Shown here: piece after piece, positions 7,503 to 15,997 of the stretch
Numbering within the stretch: the stretch's first letter is position 1
How the letters are laid out: each line of letters begins with the position of its first letter
From: Rhizobiaceae bacterium
Lineage (GTDB): Bacteria; Pseudomonadota; Alphaproteobacteria; Rhizobiales; Rhizobiaceae
Direction of reading: 5' to 3'
Assembly (NCBI GenBank): GCA_023953835.1
Contig: JAMLJB010000002.1
Span: 278,630-342,629, forward strand
DNA: 64,000 nt
Translations under genes and position numbers: made by a program
The notes under the pieces: model-generated
Told to the model about the DNA's origin: nothing
Seen by the model: only the letters and a program-made list of their open reading frames with translations
The model's database searches: none

Positions 7503-8489
7503 TCAATCTCCGTTTTGCGCGTTCCGGGAACGCTCATATGTCCGATAGAGCTCGTTCAGGCTCTTGCTGAGCCAGATGCCAAAGCCGATGTCGTCGCTGG
7601 ACGACAGCGCGATGCTGACCGAGTTGCGCTTGACGCCAACCGTTGCAGCCACGACGCTGTCCGGCGACACCCAGACCGAGGCTTTTTTCGAGGGTTTGCG
7701 CGCGGGTTTCTGCGCCAGCGTTTCCAGCAATCGGTTGAAGCGATCCGCGGGATGTGCATTGAAGAACTCGTCGCTTCGCACGTAGCGAATTGCGGCTTCC
7801 GCATTGGATGGCCGCTGCACCAGCCTCTTGAGTTCTTCCCAGCGGTCCCTGCCCACCCCCTTGGAGGCGCCAAGCGCCTCAAGCACGGCAGCCGGAATGC
7901 CGTCGGCGATCGACAGCATGCGCGAAAGCAGCGTGTTGTCCACGGTCAGCGCCGATTTGACCGTCTCCTTGGTCTGGCCGAGATCGACCAGCTTGCGCGC
8001 GAAAAGCGCGCGCTCGATGAAGGAAAGGTCGGCACGGGCGGAGTTTTCCTGTCCCTGCGCGATGATCGCAGCGACATCTTCCAGCGGCTTGACGATGGCG
8101 CGGACCTGGAGCCCCAGTTCCTTTGCAGCCTTGAGCCGCCGCCTGCCGAACACGATCATATAGCGGTCGGGCGTGCTCGGGTGAGGGCGAACAAGGACCG
8201 GGCTCGCCTGCCCGTCGGCGCGGATGGCTTCCACCAGCGCCTGATATTCCTCGTCCTCGCCTTCCTCATCCTGGATGCGGTCGGCAACGGGCGACGCATC
8301 GATCAGCGCCGGGTCGAGAGAAACGATTGCCTCGCCCTCCAGAAGCCGGTTCGAATTCTGCGCGAGTTCGTCCAGAGAAAGCATCATCGCCCGCGATGCG
8401 CCGCGACGCGCATAGTCGGCGCGCTGCGTGGTTTCGGAGCGCGTCTCGTCCGGCGCAATGACGCTGTCCAGCAATCCCTTGCGAGCCAT
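7503..8489 (-). CDS. repB: Plasmid partitioning protein RepB (ParB family)
   Basis: A 328-residue ParB-like centromere-binding protein. The ParB N-terminal nuclease-like domain contains the box VFGRRRLKAAKELG and the CTP-binding-type motif GQENSARADLSFIERA. The helix-turn-helix follows (TKETVKSALTVDNTLLSRML). The basic C-terminal third holds a KPARKPSKKA stretch. It acts with RepA on parS sites. The gene follows repA after 79 bp, where one copy of a parS-like repeat lies at 8547-8560. A good Shine-Dalgarno sequence (GGAGAGG) precedes the ATG. Confidence 0.95.
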   Translation of the reverse strand: MARKGLLDSVIAPDETRSETTQRADYARRGASRAMMLSLDELAQNSNRLLEGEAIVSLDPALIDASPVADRIQDEEGEDEEYQALVEAIRADGQASPVLVRPHPSTPDRYMIVFGRRRLKAAKELGLQVRAIVKPLEDVAAIIAQGQENSARADLSFIERALFARKLVDLGQTKETVKSALTVDNTLLSRMLSIADGIPAAVLEALGASKGVGRDRWEELKRLVQRPSNAEAAIRYVRSDEFFNAHPADRFNRLLETLAQKPARKPSKKASVWVSPDSVVAATVGVKRNSVSIALSSSDDIGFGIWLSKSLNELYRTYERSRNAQNGD

Positions 8490-8546
8490 CAGCCTCTCCT
8501 TCGAATTCGAGCTAATTGCTTGCCGCTAAAGCGAAATTCGCCGATC

Positions 8547-8560
8547 TGCACGGCTGTCAA
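8547..8560. repeat. parS-like repeat, copy 1 (repA-repB gap)
   Basis: The 14-mer TGCACGGCTGTCAA occurs here and again at 9968-9981, so the two copies flank repA. Extended by a base it is partly palindromic (TTG...CAA). Placement between repA and repB is a common location of parS in repABC replicons. RepB binding is inference. Confidence 0.4.
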
Positions 8561-8568
8561 ATGCCGCC

Positions 8569-9771
8569 TCATCTGCGCCCCCACGCCTTATGCACGAGAT
8601 TGACGATCTCGCCATTGACCGCATTCATGCTTTCCAGCGCCCGCTCATAGGTGGTGCGCACGAATTGCGATCGCTCCACCTCGTAGAGCGTCTGCTTGGT
8701 GATCCCGGCATCGGAAATGGCAGTCGATTTCAGCATCGGCACCGACAGCATGCTGCTGGCGAACATGGCCTGCATGAAGCCGACCATCTGCGCCTGAGGA
8801 CCGTCGGTCGGCTCGTAGCGCGTGACGAGATAGCGGAACCAGTTCAGCCGCACCCGCGCGCCCGCCGCCTTGATCGATTGCAGAATGCCGCCCAGCATCA
8901 GCAGGAACTGCGACATGGACATGATGTCGAGCATCTGCGGATGCACGGTGATCAGCACCGAAGTCGAGGCGGTGAGGGCGGTCAGCGTCAGATAGCCGAG
9001 TTGCGGCGGGCAGTCGATCACCACCACGTCGTAGCGGTCGTCGACGGCCTGCAAGGCTTGCGAAATGCGCGTGTAGAACATGCGCCCCTCCGGCGCGTTC
9101 TTCGAGGCCATCAGGGGCGTGTCGTATTCATATTCCTGAAGTTCCAGATTGGCCGGAATGATATCGAGGCCCGGAAAATTGGTCGGGCGAACCAGATCGG
9201 CGATGGGCTTGCGCGCGTCGTCATAGCGCAGTGCCTCGTAAAGCGAGAGGTTGCGGTCAAGCTCCGGCTGGATGCCGTGCAGCGCCGACAGCGAGGCCTG
9301 CGGATCGAGGTCGATGGCGAGCACCCGGTGGCCGGTCAGCGCAAGATATTGCGCCAGATGCGCCGCCGTCGTCGTTTTGCCCGAGCCGCCCTTGAAATTG
9401 ACGACCGATATGACCTGCATGGGATCATGGGCGCGGCGGTGCGGAACGTAGCGCTTGGACTCGCTGCGCCCATGCTTGTCGAGATAGTGCCGTAGTTCCA
9501 GCATCTGCTGCGCCGTATAGGTCCGCCGACCCGACGGCGTGGTCTGCGGGGTAGGGCCCTTGCCCTCCAGATGCAGCTTCTTGATATTGCTCTGGGTGAT
9601 GCCGAGAAAGGTCGCCACCTCGGAGAGCGAGAAGGAGCGCAACCCCTTGGTGGCATTCGGTGGATATTGCTCGAAACGCAGGATGTTGAGCTTGTCCGAA
9701 ATCAATTCTCCCTGTGAGAGTATGATCTCGTCAAAATCGGTTTCTGCCTGCGGATTGATCATAAGGTTCAT
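8569..9771 (-). CDS. repA: Plasmid partitioning ATPase RepA (ParA family)
   Basis: A 400-residue ParA-type Walker ATPase. The N-terminal about 110 residues hold a MerR-like helix-turn-helix (FSLSEVATFLGITQSNIKKL). The deviant Walker A is FKGGSGKTT, followed by AIDLDPQASL and VVIDCPPQLG. RepA segregates the replicon with RepB and represses the repABC operon. The reading frame stays open for a further 103 codons upstream, but the ATG at 9771 gives the usual family length of about 400. The upstream part lacks similarity to RepA and is AT-rich leader. Confidence 0.94.
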   Translation of the reverse strand: MNLMINPQAETDFDEIILSQGELISDKLNILRFEQYPPNATKGLRSFSLSEVATFLGITQSNIKKLHLEGKGPTPQTTPSGRRTYTAQQMLELRHYLDKHGRSESKRYVPHRRAHDPMQVISVVNFKGGSGKTTTAAHLAQYLALTGHRVLAIDLDPQASLSALHGIQPELDRNLSLYEALRYDDARKPIADLVRPTNFPGLDIIPANLELQEYEYDTPLMASKNAPEGRMFYTRISQALQAVDDRYDVVVIDCPPQLGYLTLTALTASTSVLITVHPQMLDIMSMSQFLLMLGGILQSIKAAGARVRLNWFRYLVTRYEPTDGPQAQMVGFMQAMFASSMLSVPMLKSTAISDAGITKQTLYEVERSQFVRTTYERALESMNAVNGEIVNLVHKAWGRR

Positions 9772-9951
9772 TTCTGACGGGCCTGAATAACGCTTTTTCG
9801 AGAATATCCGAAATTCAAGCGTGAATTTGATCCGATTCTCGCCAGCCTGCAAGGAATTTAACTTTAACAAAAGGTTAACGATAATACCGGCTGCCGCCGG
9901 GCACATCGGGCGAACGAACGCGGTGATTCTATTTAACTTATTGATATAATT

Positions 9952-9981
9952 ATTATTTTTAACGTTTTGCACGGCTGTCAA
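9952..9981 (-). promoter_or_regulatory. repA: Candidate repABC promoter
   Basis: On the minus strand TTGACA (9976-9981) is followed after 18 bp by AATAAT (9952-9957), then an AT-rich run. The -35 sits inside the second parS-like repeat, so RepA/RepB binding there would also block transcription. The leader to the repA ATG would be about 180 nt. Confidence 0.35.
9968..9981. repeat. parS-like repeat, copy 2 (upstream of repA)
   Basis: Exact second copy of TGCACGGCTGTCAA. The flanks differ from copy 1 (TTT before and GCC after, against ATC and ATG). It may be an RepB site, an operator, or both. Confidence 0.4.
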
Positions 9982-10215
9982 GCCGTCGCACCAATATCCA
10001 GGGCGGCGATCAGGCGTCGCAGGAAACCAGACGAGGCCGGAAGGGCAGGGCAGGGGAGCCACCCACTGGCCACGGTTCATTTCAGCACCGGAACAGTCTG
10101 CTTAACCACGAATCATCCCTCCATCATCCAACGTACGGGCATCATCCGGCAGGGCAGGGGAGGGGTGAATAGATTCTCGGAGTTTTTTTCGACGCTTTTT
10201 TACGCGACCCGCTGG

Positions 10216-10713
10216 TCAGCGCGACAGCCTGCCTTCGTCGTCGATCAGGGAGAGCAGGGCAGGGGCCTTTGCGCCCCACCGCCACAGGACGAGGTTCAAA
10301 TCGTCTGCGTCCGCGCCTGCGGCGAAGCTGCGCACCAGCAGGCCACTGTATCCGGCGGCGATAAGCCTGCGCGCAAATGCCTGCGTCGGTGCTTCGCCGT
10401 CGCGCTTCATCCGGTCGCGCCATGCGGTGTCGGCGAGGGCAGGGGCCTTCATTCCAAATGCCGCAAGCGCCGCCTCGTCGCGACAGTCGAACACTTCCGC
10501 GACGGAGGCGTAATAGGACACGAGGGTCGTGGGCTGAAGGCTGCCGGCCTGGTTGGCTTCCCTCAGAGCAGTGACCGGCGAAAGCGATAGATAAAGCGCA
10601 GGCAGGCCCTTCGGGTTGAAGCGTCCGCCATAGAGTTCCGCGCCGCGACCGGAAAGCGGCTCTCGCGCATAGACCGGATTGAGCGCCCGGTAGAGCTTGC
10701 CTTCAAAGTGCAA
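10216..10713 (-). CDS. RES-domain toxin (NAD+-degrading type)
   Basis: A 165-residue RES-family protein. The domain's name-giving conserved residues are visible: R in LYRALNP, GGRFNPKG, the YLSLSPVTALREA segment with the conserved E, and S in LLVRSFAAG. The C-terminal pattern DDLNLVLWRW is also typical. Characterised RES toxins deplete NAD+ and arrest growth. It lies 8 bp downstream of its cognate antitoxin gene. Next to repA, the pair probably stabilises the replicon. A lysine or serine change was not seen in the motif, so it is likely active. Confidence 0.9.
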   Translation of the reverse strand: MHFEGKLYRALNPVYAREPLSGRGAELYGGRFNPKGLPALYLSLSPVTALREANQAGSLQPTTLVSYYASVAEVFDCRDEAALAAFGMKAPALADTAWRDRMKRDGEAPTQAFARRLIAAGYSGLLVRSFAAGADADDLNLVLWRWGAKAPALLSLIDDEGRLSR

Positions 10714-10721
10714 GAGGGCGT

Positions 10722-11072
10722 CTACGCGTGAACGCCGGCATCGACCGCGTCGATATAGTCGAGCACGTCATCAGCGCGGCCCGAACGCACAAGCTGCATC
10801 GCGGACTGGCCGGAGAAGCCGGGCAGGGGCTCCGAACGATACCACGCATAGGCCATCAGGGCGGACCCGAAACGCGGCTCCACCTTGTTGAGGATCTCGA
10901 CCATCTCGCGCAGGCGGCGCTGTGTCCGGTCAGACCTGACCCTGTCCTTGCGCTGGATCGCATCCTTGCCGAGACCGACCGTCCGCGCGATTTCCTCGCT
11001 GGTCGTCTGGAGCGCCTGCGCGATGCGGCGCGGCGCGAAAACACCATTGTCCGCATATTGGGCGATGCTCAT
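10722..11072 (-). CDS. Xre/MbcA/ParS-type antitoxin of the RES toxin
   Basis: A 116-residue antitoxin. The N-terminal half is an Xre-like helix-turn-helix (PRRIAQALQTTSEEIARTVGLGKDAIQRKD). The C-terminal half is the toxin-binding domain shared with MbcA and ParS (GSALMAYAWYRSEPLPGFSGQSAMQLVRSGRADDVLDYID, given here only as the region of residues 69-108). It binds the RES toxin and probably represses its own operon. An inverted repeat about 35 bp upstream is a candidate operator. Confidence 0.9.
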   Translation of the reverse strand: MSIAQYADNGVFAPRRIAQALQTTSEEIARTVGLGKDAIQRKDRVRSDRTQRRLREMVEILNKVEPRFGSALMAYAWYRSEPLPGFSGQSAMQLVRSGRADDVLDYIDAVDAGVHA

Positions 11073-11107
11073 GGCGCACTCCGTTCAATTTCCATGCCAT
11101 TCATACT

Positions 11108-11123
11108 GACGCAATATAGCGTC
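11108..11123. promoter_or_regulatory. Inverted repeat, candidate operator of the TA operon
   Basis: GACGC and GCGTC flank a 6-bp AATATA core, 36 bp upstream of the antitoxin ATG. AT-centred inverted repeats are typical operators for Xre-type autoregulators. Confidence 0.45.
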
Positions 11124-11276
11124 TGAATTCGCGGAGTTCAATGTATCTTAGAATATGGGCCGGTATCGCCATGAACGCATGACGCAACAGCCAGTAGTTC
11201 CATAACATACCTTATGCGACTGGCAATCAAGACGGCGTTGCGTCGCCTATCGTCCGCCGACCCGACCAAAACACTC

Positions 11277-12959
11277 CTAGCCGAAGCGGCGGCTGCTCCA
11301 CTGCTCCAGCCGCTCGCGAAGCTCTTCTTTTTCGGCCTCCGACAACATGCCGGTGACCTCGGTCAGGCGCTTTTGCGCTTCCTCGTTTCCTTCGCGCGAC
11401 GAAAGCGTGAACCAGAACGCGGCCTCGGTCAGGTTCTTCTGCGTGCCTTCGCCGGCCATGCTCAACTGGCCGAGATTGATATAGGCGGCCTGGCTGCCGA
11501 GATGCGCGGCCTGCGTGTAGTACTGGAAAGCGCGCTTCGGATTTTTAGGCGTGCCGATGCCGGCCTTGAAGGCATTGGCATAATTCACGAGGGCCGGCGC
11601 ATTGCCCAGATTGGCGCCCTTGCCGAACTCCTCGAAGGCGCGCTCCGGATCCTTCTTGACGCCCCAGCCATTCAGATAGAGCAGGCCGAGCTTGTCATAG
11701 GCGGTAGCCCAGTTCTGGGCAGCAGCCTTTTCCAGCCAGAAACGGGCCTTTTCATAGTCCTTCGCGACCCCCTCCCCGCGCATATACATGTAGCCGACAT
11801 TCGACTGGTCCTCGGGGTGGCCCTTTTCCGCCGCGTAAAGATAAAGCTCGAACGCCTTGCCGATGTCCTCGGGAACGCCCAACCCCTTGCGGTAGAGATT
11901 GCCCATATTGTGAAAGGCGGCGATGTAGCCGGCCTTCATGGCGGCTTCGTTGAGCACGGCCGCCTCTTCGCCGCGCCCGGCCTTGTCCAGCGCGCGCGCC
12001 AGCAGCGACTTGAACCGCATATTGTCCGGGTTGGCCGCGACCGCGCGTTCGCAGGCCGGTATCGCAAGCTGCGGATCGAGATTGGCATATTCGACGCTCG
12101 GGCCGACGCGATCCGGGTCAGACGGATGGCCCGCCGCGAGGTCGCACGCATCGGGCGCGATGGCGACCGGCTTGTCGGCTTCCGGATAGAGCACCACGCT
12201 TTGCAGCAGCGCGGTCGCGTCCCACGGAATCTGGGTTCCGCCGCTGGAGACGACGACTCGGGCGCGCAGCATCTTGAGCAGCGAATCGAGGCCCTTGCCC
12301 TGCGATTTCAGGATCGTGGCAAGCGAGCTTGCATAGTTCGCCTTGCGTGAGGCAACGGACCCCGGTGCAGCCGAAAAGGCGATCAGCGTGCCTGCGGGCA
12401 GGTTCGTCACGCGGGCGAGGCCGTCGCCGATGGCATCCGCATCGGCCATCGCCGATTGATCAAAGGGGTTCTTGTCCGCCGCATCGACGACAACGATCGT
12501 GGAGGCCGATGCGCGACCGCCCAGTTGCTGGAGAAGGTCGTCGAGGGCGACACCCTGACCGGGAAGATCGGATGCTTGCGCGAGCTTGAGGTCGACCGGC
12601 GCGAGATAGTTCTTCTCGCCGAATTGCAGCGCACGGCCGGAATAATAGACGAACAGGATTCCGTCCTGCCCGGCCTTTGCCTTGGTGGCCGCAATGGCTG
12701 CCTCGAAGTCCTTCTTCGAAACGTCGTCCACCGCATCGACCTCGAAGCCGATCGACTTGAGCGACTTTGCCACGAGATCCGCATCGGCAACCGCCTGGCG
12801 GTCCGGCTCAAGCGCGGCATAGGCCCCGTTGCCGATCACCAGCGCGAGGCTCTTCGGCTGTTGGGCAATCGCGCCTTGAGAAAACAGGACCAGCGCGAGG
12901 CAGGCCGCGCCGAAAGCACGCAAAGGCATCATCCCGAAGCCGCTTTCAACCGCGCTCAT
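11277..12959 (-). CDS. Sel1-repeat protein with inactive caspase-like domain
   Basis: About 560 residues: signal peptide (LRAFGAACLALVLFSQGAIA), caspase/peptidase C14 fold (about 35-235), then six or so Sel1-like TPR repeats (about 290-500; GLGVPEDIGKAF, GEGVAKDYEKARFWLEKAA, GWGVKKDPERAF). The family's catalytic His lies in a YxxGHG motif, but here it reads YYSGRA (codon 12633-12635 is CGT, Arg). The catalytic Cys normally in DACRDNPF is replaced in VVDAADKNPF (codon 12477-12479 is GCG, Ala). So it is most likely a pseudo-protease, a periplasmic scaffold. The ATG at 12959 has a strong AGGA before it; a TTG at 12983 overlapping the lipoprotein stop is an alternative. Confidence 0.85.
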   Translation of the reverse strand: MSAVESGFGMMPLRAFGAACLALVLFSQGAIAQQPKSLALVIGNGAYAALEPDRQAVADADLVAKSLKSIGFEVDAVDDVSKKDFEAAIAATKAKAGQDGILFVYYSGRALQFGEKNYLAPVDLKLAQASDLPGQGVALDDLLQQLGGRASASTIVVVDAADKNPFDQSAMADADAIGDGLARVTNLPAGTLIAFSAAPGSVASRKANYASSLATILKSQGKGLDSLLKMLRARVVVSSGGTQIPWDATALLQSVVLYPEADKPVAIAPDACDLAAGHPSDPDRVGPSVEYANLDPQLAIPACERAVAANPDNMRFKSLLARALDKAGRGEEAAVLNEAAMKAGYIAAFHNMGNLYRKGLGVPEDIGKAFELYLYAAEKGHPEDQSNVGYMYMRGEGVAKDYEKARFWLEKAAAQNWATAYDKLGLLYLNGWGVKKDPERAFEEFGKGANLGNAPALVNYANAFKAGIGTPKNPKRAFQYYTQAAHLGSQAAYINLGQLSMAGEGTQKNLTEAAFWFTLSSREGNEEAQKRLTEVTGMLSEAEKEELRERLEQWSSRRFG

Positions 12960-12979
12960 CCTTCCTGCTCTCAATGAGT

Positions 12980-13174
12980 TCAATAGTCCCCGACGCCGGA
13001 GGCTTTGGTCTTGTAGCCGGTCGCCGGCTTCTTGGGCGGGACCTTGAGGCAGCGCTCGGTTTTGTTGTCACAAAGCTGAGGCTTGAAAAGGGGTGTCGCA
13101 CACCCGCTCAGGATCACGGATGTCGAAAGGAAAGCCGCTGCGGAAGCGATTTTCGCCGCAAGAAACTTTGCCAT
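12980..13174 (-). CDS. Small lipoprotein
   Basis: A 64-residue predicted lipoprotein: basic start (MAKFLAAKIA), hydrophobic stretch, lipobox LSGC at residues 21-24, then a lysine-rich tail with two cysteines (LCDNKTERC). The ATG at 13174 is chosen over the longer frame because it places the signal peptide at the start. It ends 21 bp before the pseudo-caspase ATG, so the two are probably co-transcribed. Function unknown. Confidence 0.65.
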   Translation of the reverse strand: MAKFLAAKIASAAAFLSTSVILSGCATPLFKPQLCDNKTERCLKVPPKKPATGYKTKASGVGDY

Positions 13175-13375
13175 GAGAGTGCCGCCTTCGTCGAAAAAAG
13201 TCGAAACACTTGCGTTTGTCAAAGTAGTCTGTTCAACGAGATGGGCCATTTGGCCTCAAGAGAACCACCCGCGTCAAGCGCAATCTCACAGGCGGAGGCA
13301 CGGCGATGGTCGAAATCCGGAGACGCGCGCCGTCTTTGCCTGCAAGACATATGCAAAGGCACAGGGCTGTCACCA

Positions 13376-15079
13376 ATGCTGCTGCCGCCATATAACGGGT
13401 TATCGGGATTGCGCCGGCTGGTCGGCGACGACCCCTGGGCAGGGGTGGCGGCGCAGCGTTTCCTGAAAGACGCAGAGGCCGTGCTCGATACCCCGCCCAT
13501 CGCCCATGCGCTCGACCGCAGGGGCACGATGCTCGATGTGGCGCGGCGGATATCGACCCGCATCCAGACCCTGGGCGTAAGCTGGATGATCTCGGGCGAC
13601 CCACGCTTCCAGAGACGCATCGTCCGGGAGCTTGTCTCGGTGGCCGCCTTTCCCGACTGGAACAGGTCGCACTTCATCGACACCGCTGAAACGATGGCGG
13701 CGGTCGCCATTGGCCGGGGCTGGTGCGAGCCGGTGCTGACGCGCGAGGAGGATGCTTTCATCATGGAGGCGCTGGCGCGGCTGGGGCTGGTCCCGGCGCG
13801 GTCCTCGCTCCAGCGCCCGTCGCCATGGGTCACGGCTAACAACAACTGGACGGTGGTCTGCGCGGGGGCCTCGATCCTCGGCGCGCTTTCGGCGCGCAAG
13901 GCCCGGCCCGAACTGGCCGCAGAGGTGCTGCGCGATGCCAAGGCCGTTTTCGCGGCGGCGCTCAGGATATTCGAGCCGGACGGCGGCTGGCCGGAGGGAC
14001 CCGGCTACTGGGCCTATGCGACGGATTACGCGGTGCTTGCGCTCGCAGCCCTCGACGCGGCGGGCGACCGCGATGTCGAGCCGCCGCGCGCGTTCCTCGA
14101 AAGCTGGCGGTTCAATCGCGCGATGACCTCGCCCGCCGGCCTTTCCTTCGACTATGGCGACAACCTGCTCGAACCCGAACGAAGCCACGGCCTCGGCTGG
14201 CTGGCCCATCGCTCGGGCGAGGCGCAGGCGGCGGCATGGCAGCGCGCGGCCCCGGGTGCACCGCGACCCTTCGACCTGATCCGGGGAGCAACCATGGCGG
14301 CAGCACCCGCAAGCCGCGCGCAGGTGGACAGGTTCGAGGCGGCAGGCGTCTGCATGCTCCGCGACGGCGACATATGGGTCGGCCTCAAGGGCGGTTCGAA
14401 CGCGGTCAACCACGCGCATCTCGACCTCGGCACGATGGTGGTCGAAATGCAGGGCCAGCGCTTTTTCGGCGAACTCGGGCGCGAAAACTACGAGGCCCCC
14501 GGCTATTTCGAACCGGAGCGGCGTTTCGGATATTTCCGCACAAGGACCATGGCGCACAACACGATTGCCTTCGGCGGCGCGGACCAGTCCATCGGCGCCA
14601 GCGCTACCTTGCTCGGGCCGCGCGCGGCGGGTTCGATCTCGGCGGTGTGCACCGTCCACGATCCTGATGCGCCCTGCCTGTTCCGCCGCGCGGTAGAGAT
14701 CGTGCCGGGCGGCGGTGTGGTCGTCGCCGACAGGGTGACGCCGCGTCCGGGCGTGCGAGTTGAAGCCGACTGGCTTGCCTATACGCGCGCCGAGGCGACG
14801 GAACATGAGAGCGGCGCGGTGCTGTCGCTTGGCGGGTGCCGCGTCACACTGAAGATGGTCGCCCCGCCCGATGGCCGCATGGTGGTCGAGGCCGCGCCGA
14901 GCCCGGCAGGCGAAAGCGACAACAGCGCCTTTCGGCGCATCCGCATGCGGTTCGCGGTCGGCGGAGAGGCGGCGACGCTGACGACGGTGCTGGCGAGCGA
15001 TCCTGCGGCCATCCCGCTTCTTCTCGAACAGGCAAAGCCGCTTCACGCCTGGCTCGCGGAGCAGGCTGCGGAGATATGA
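13376..15079 (+). CDS. Heparinase II/III family polysaccharide lyase
   Basis: About 567 residues. An alpha-helical toroid (about 30-290) is followed by a beta-sandwich carrying the heparinase II/III domain (about 320-550). Conserved catalytic-region features of the fold are visible: ANNNWT, the tyrosine of EGPGYWAYATD, the histidine of NHAHLDLG and MAHNTIAFGG. Such lyases cleave uronic-acid-containing polysaccharides by beta-elimination. No signal peptide is visible from this ATG; an upstream in-frame ATG at 13241 adds 45 residues without improving this. It diverges from the lipoprotein gene. A hairpin follows 64 bp downstream. The substrate cannot be told, but neighbouring glycosyltransferases suggest a surface polysaccharide. 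Confidence 0.8.
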   Translation: MLLPPYNGLSGLRRLVGDDPWAGVAAQRFLKDAEAVLDTPPIAHALDRRGTMLDVARRISTRIQTLGVSWMISGDPRFQRRIVRELVSVAAFPDWNRSHFIDTAETMAAVAIGRGWCEPVLTREEDAFIMEALARLGLVPARSSLQRPSPWVTANNNWTVVCAGASILGALSARKARPELAAEVLRDAKAVFAAALRIFEPDGGWPEGPGYWAYATDYAVLALAALDAAGDRDVEPPRAFLESWRFNRAMTSPAGLSFDYGDNLLEPERSHGLGWLAHRSGEAQAAAWQRAAPGAPRPFDLIRGATMAAAPASRAQVDRFEAAGVCMLRDGDIWVGLKGGSNAVNHAHLDLGTMVVEMQGQRFFGELGRENYEAPGYFEPERRFGYFRTRTMAHNTIAFGGADQSIGASATLLGPRAAGSISAVCTVHDPDAPCLFRRAVEIVPGGGVVVADRVTPRPGVRVEADWLAYTRAEATEHESGAVLSLGGCRVTLKMVAPPDGRMVVEAAPSPAGESDNSAFRRIRMRFAVGGEAATLTTVLASDPAAIPLLLEQAKPLHAWLAEQAAEI

Positions 15080-15142
15080 CCTACAAGCTGTGGACGATGT
15101 GAACGGCAGTCGAAATGCCGGGCAATGCCATATAGAAAGCGA

Positions 15143-15176
15143 AACCCCCGGAGGGCCTCTCGGCTGTCCGGGGGTT
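15143..15176. terminator. Strong hairpin, probable terminator
   Basis: A perfect 10-bp stem (AACCCCCGGA/TCCGGGGGTT) around a 14-nt loop lies between the heparinase stop and the HEPN gene. No long T run follows on either strand, so termination may be weak or the hairpin may be an intergenic repeat. Confidence 0.5.
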
Positions 15177-15241
15177 CTATCCATCCGGGTTCGCTTGCGA
15201 GCAGTGGCGAAGTCCGGCTTGCCTGGCAAATATGGTGAACC

Positions 15242-15916
15242 GTGCCGATCAGTCAACACACAATCTATGAAGAAGTTCCGGAAGCCCTCATCGCAGCTTT
15301 CGAACGAACCATAACACCGGCACGGTTGACCCCATATCTTGCAGCGGCAGGCTTCGACCACCAGCGCGCGGTCCATCTCTACATATGGAACACGATGATG
15401 GGACAAAGTTTCCATTTCCCCGTCCAGACATTGGAGGTGGCCTATCGCAATTCGGTCGCCGCCGTCTTCCGCGACAAGTTTGGTGACAAATGGTGGCGCG
15501 AGAGCATCGCCGGCAAATTCCTCGACAAGCGCAGCTTGGAGGAACTCGCCAATGCCAGACGCCGCCTGAAGGCGCGCAGGATCGAGCCGAATGCCGACGA
15601 AATGGTTGCCGGGCTTTCCTTCGGCTTCTGGGTCGCCATGCTGGCGCCCAGATACAAGCCCATCCTGTGGAGCAGTCGTCTGGTGCAGGCCTTCCCCCAT
15701 ATGCCGGGAACGGCGGACCACAAGCAAATCTATGGCCGGGTCAACAATGTGCTGGACTTGCGTAATCGCATTTTTCACCAGGAGCCGCTTCTGGGCCTGA
15801 ACCTGTCCGGAAACTATTCCGAAATCATGCAACTGCTGAAATGGATATGCCCCGAAACACAGGCCTGGGTGAAGGCGAACTGCTCCGTGCCGCGCTTCAT
15901 TCGCGCCAGGCCTTGA
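15242..15916 (+). CDS. Abi-like / HEPN-domain protein
   Basis: A 224-residue protein resembling the Abi_2 (AbiD/AbiF) group of abortive-infection proteins. The N-terminal half has the family's WNTMMGQSFHFPVQTLEVAYRN segment, with the arginine and asparagine of the helical bundle. The C-terminal LRNRIFHQEP contains the R-x4-H motif of HEPN ribonucleases. Members are thought to act as RNases in phage defence or toxin systems. No antitoxin partner is adjacent. The GTG start is the only one that keeps the N-terminal helix, and its Shine-Dalgarno sequence is weak. Confidence 0.7.
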   Translation: MPISQHTIYEEVPEALIAAFERTITPARLTPYLAAAGFDHQRAVHLYIWNTMMGQSFHFPVQTLEVAYRNSVAAVFRDKFGDKWWRESIAGKFLDKRSLEELANARRRLKARRIEPNADEMVAGLSFGFWVAMLAPRYKPILWSSRLVQAFPHMPGTADHKQIYGRVNNVLDLRNRIFHQEPLLGLNLSGNYSEIMQLLKWICPETQAWVKANCSVPRFIRARP

Positions 15917-15997
15917 CGAAAGACCGTTGAAGGGCTGGAATTGAGGCTCAAGTGCAAGGGTGACGCGACAGAGATTTCGTGAACCGGGGAGCACGCC

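Larger units (their letters stand above)
9772..10215. other. repABC upstream region, no gene seen
   Basis: About 440 bp without a convincing gene. It contains an AT-rich tract at about 9925-9965, the second parS-like copy at 9968-9981, and two G-rich stretches sharing AGGGCAGGGGAG near 10044 and 10153. The repABC promoter and RepA operator are expected here. Confidence 0.5.

Noticed and set aside
9772..10080. A 103-residue N-terminal extension of RepA
   Set aside because: RepA proteins are about 400 residues, and the extension covers the AT-rich promoter and parS-like region.
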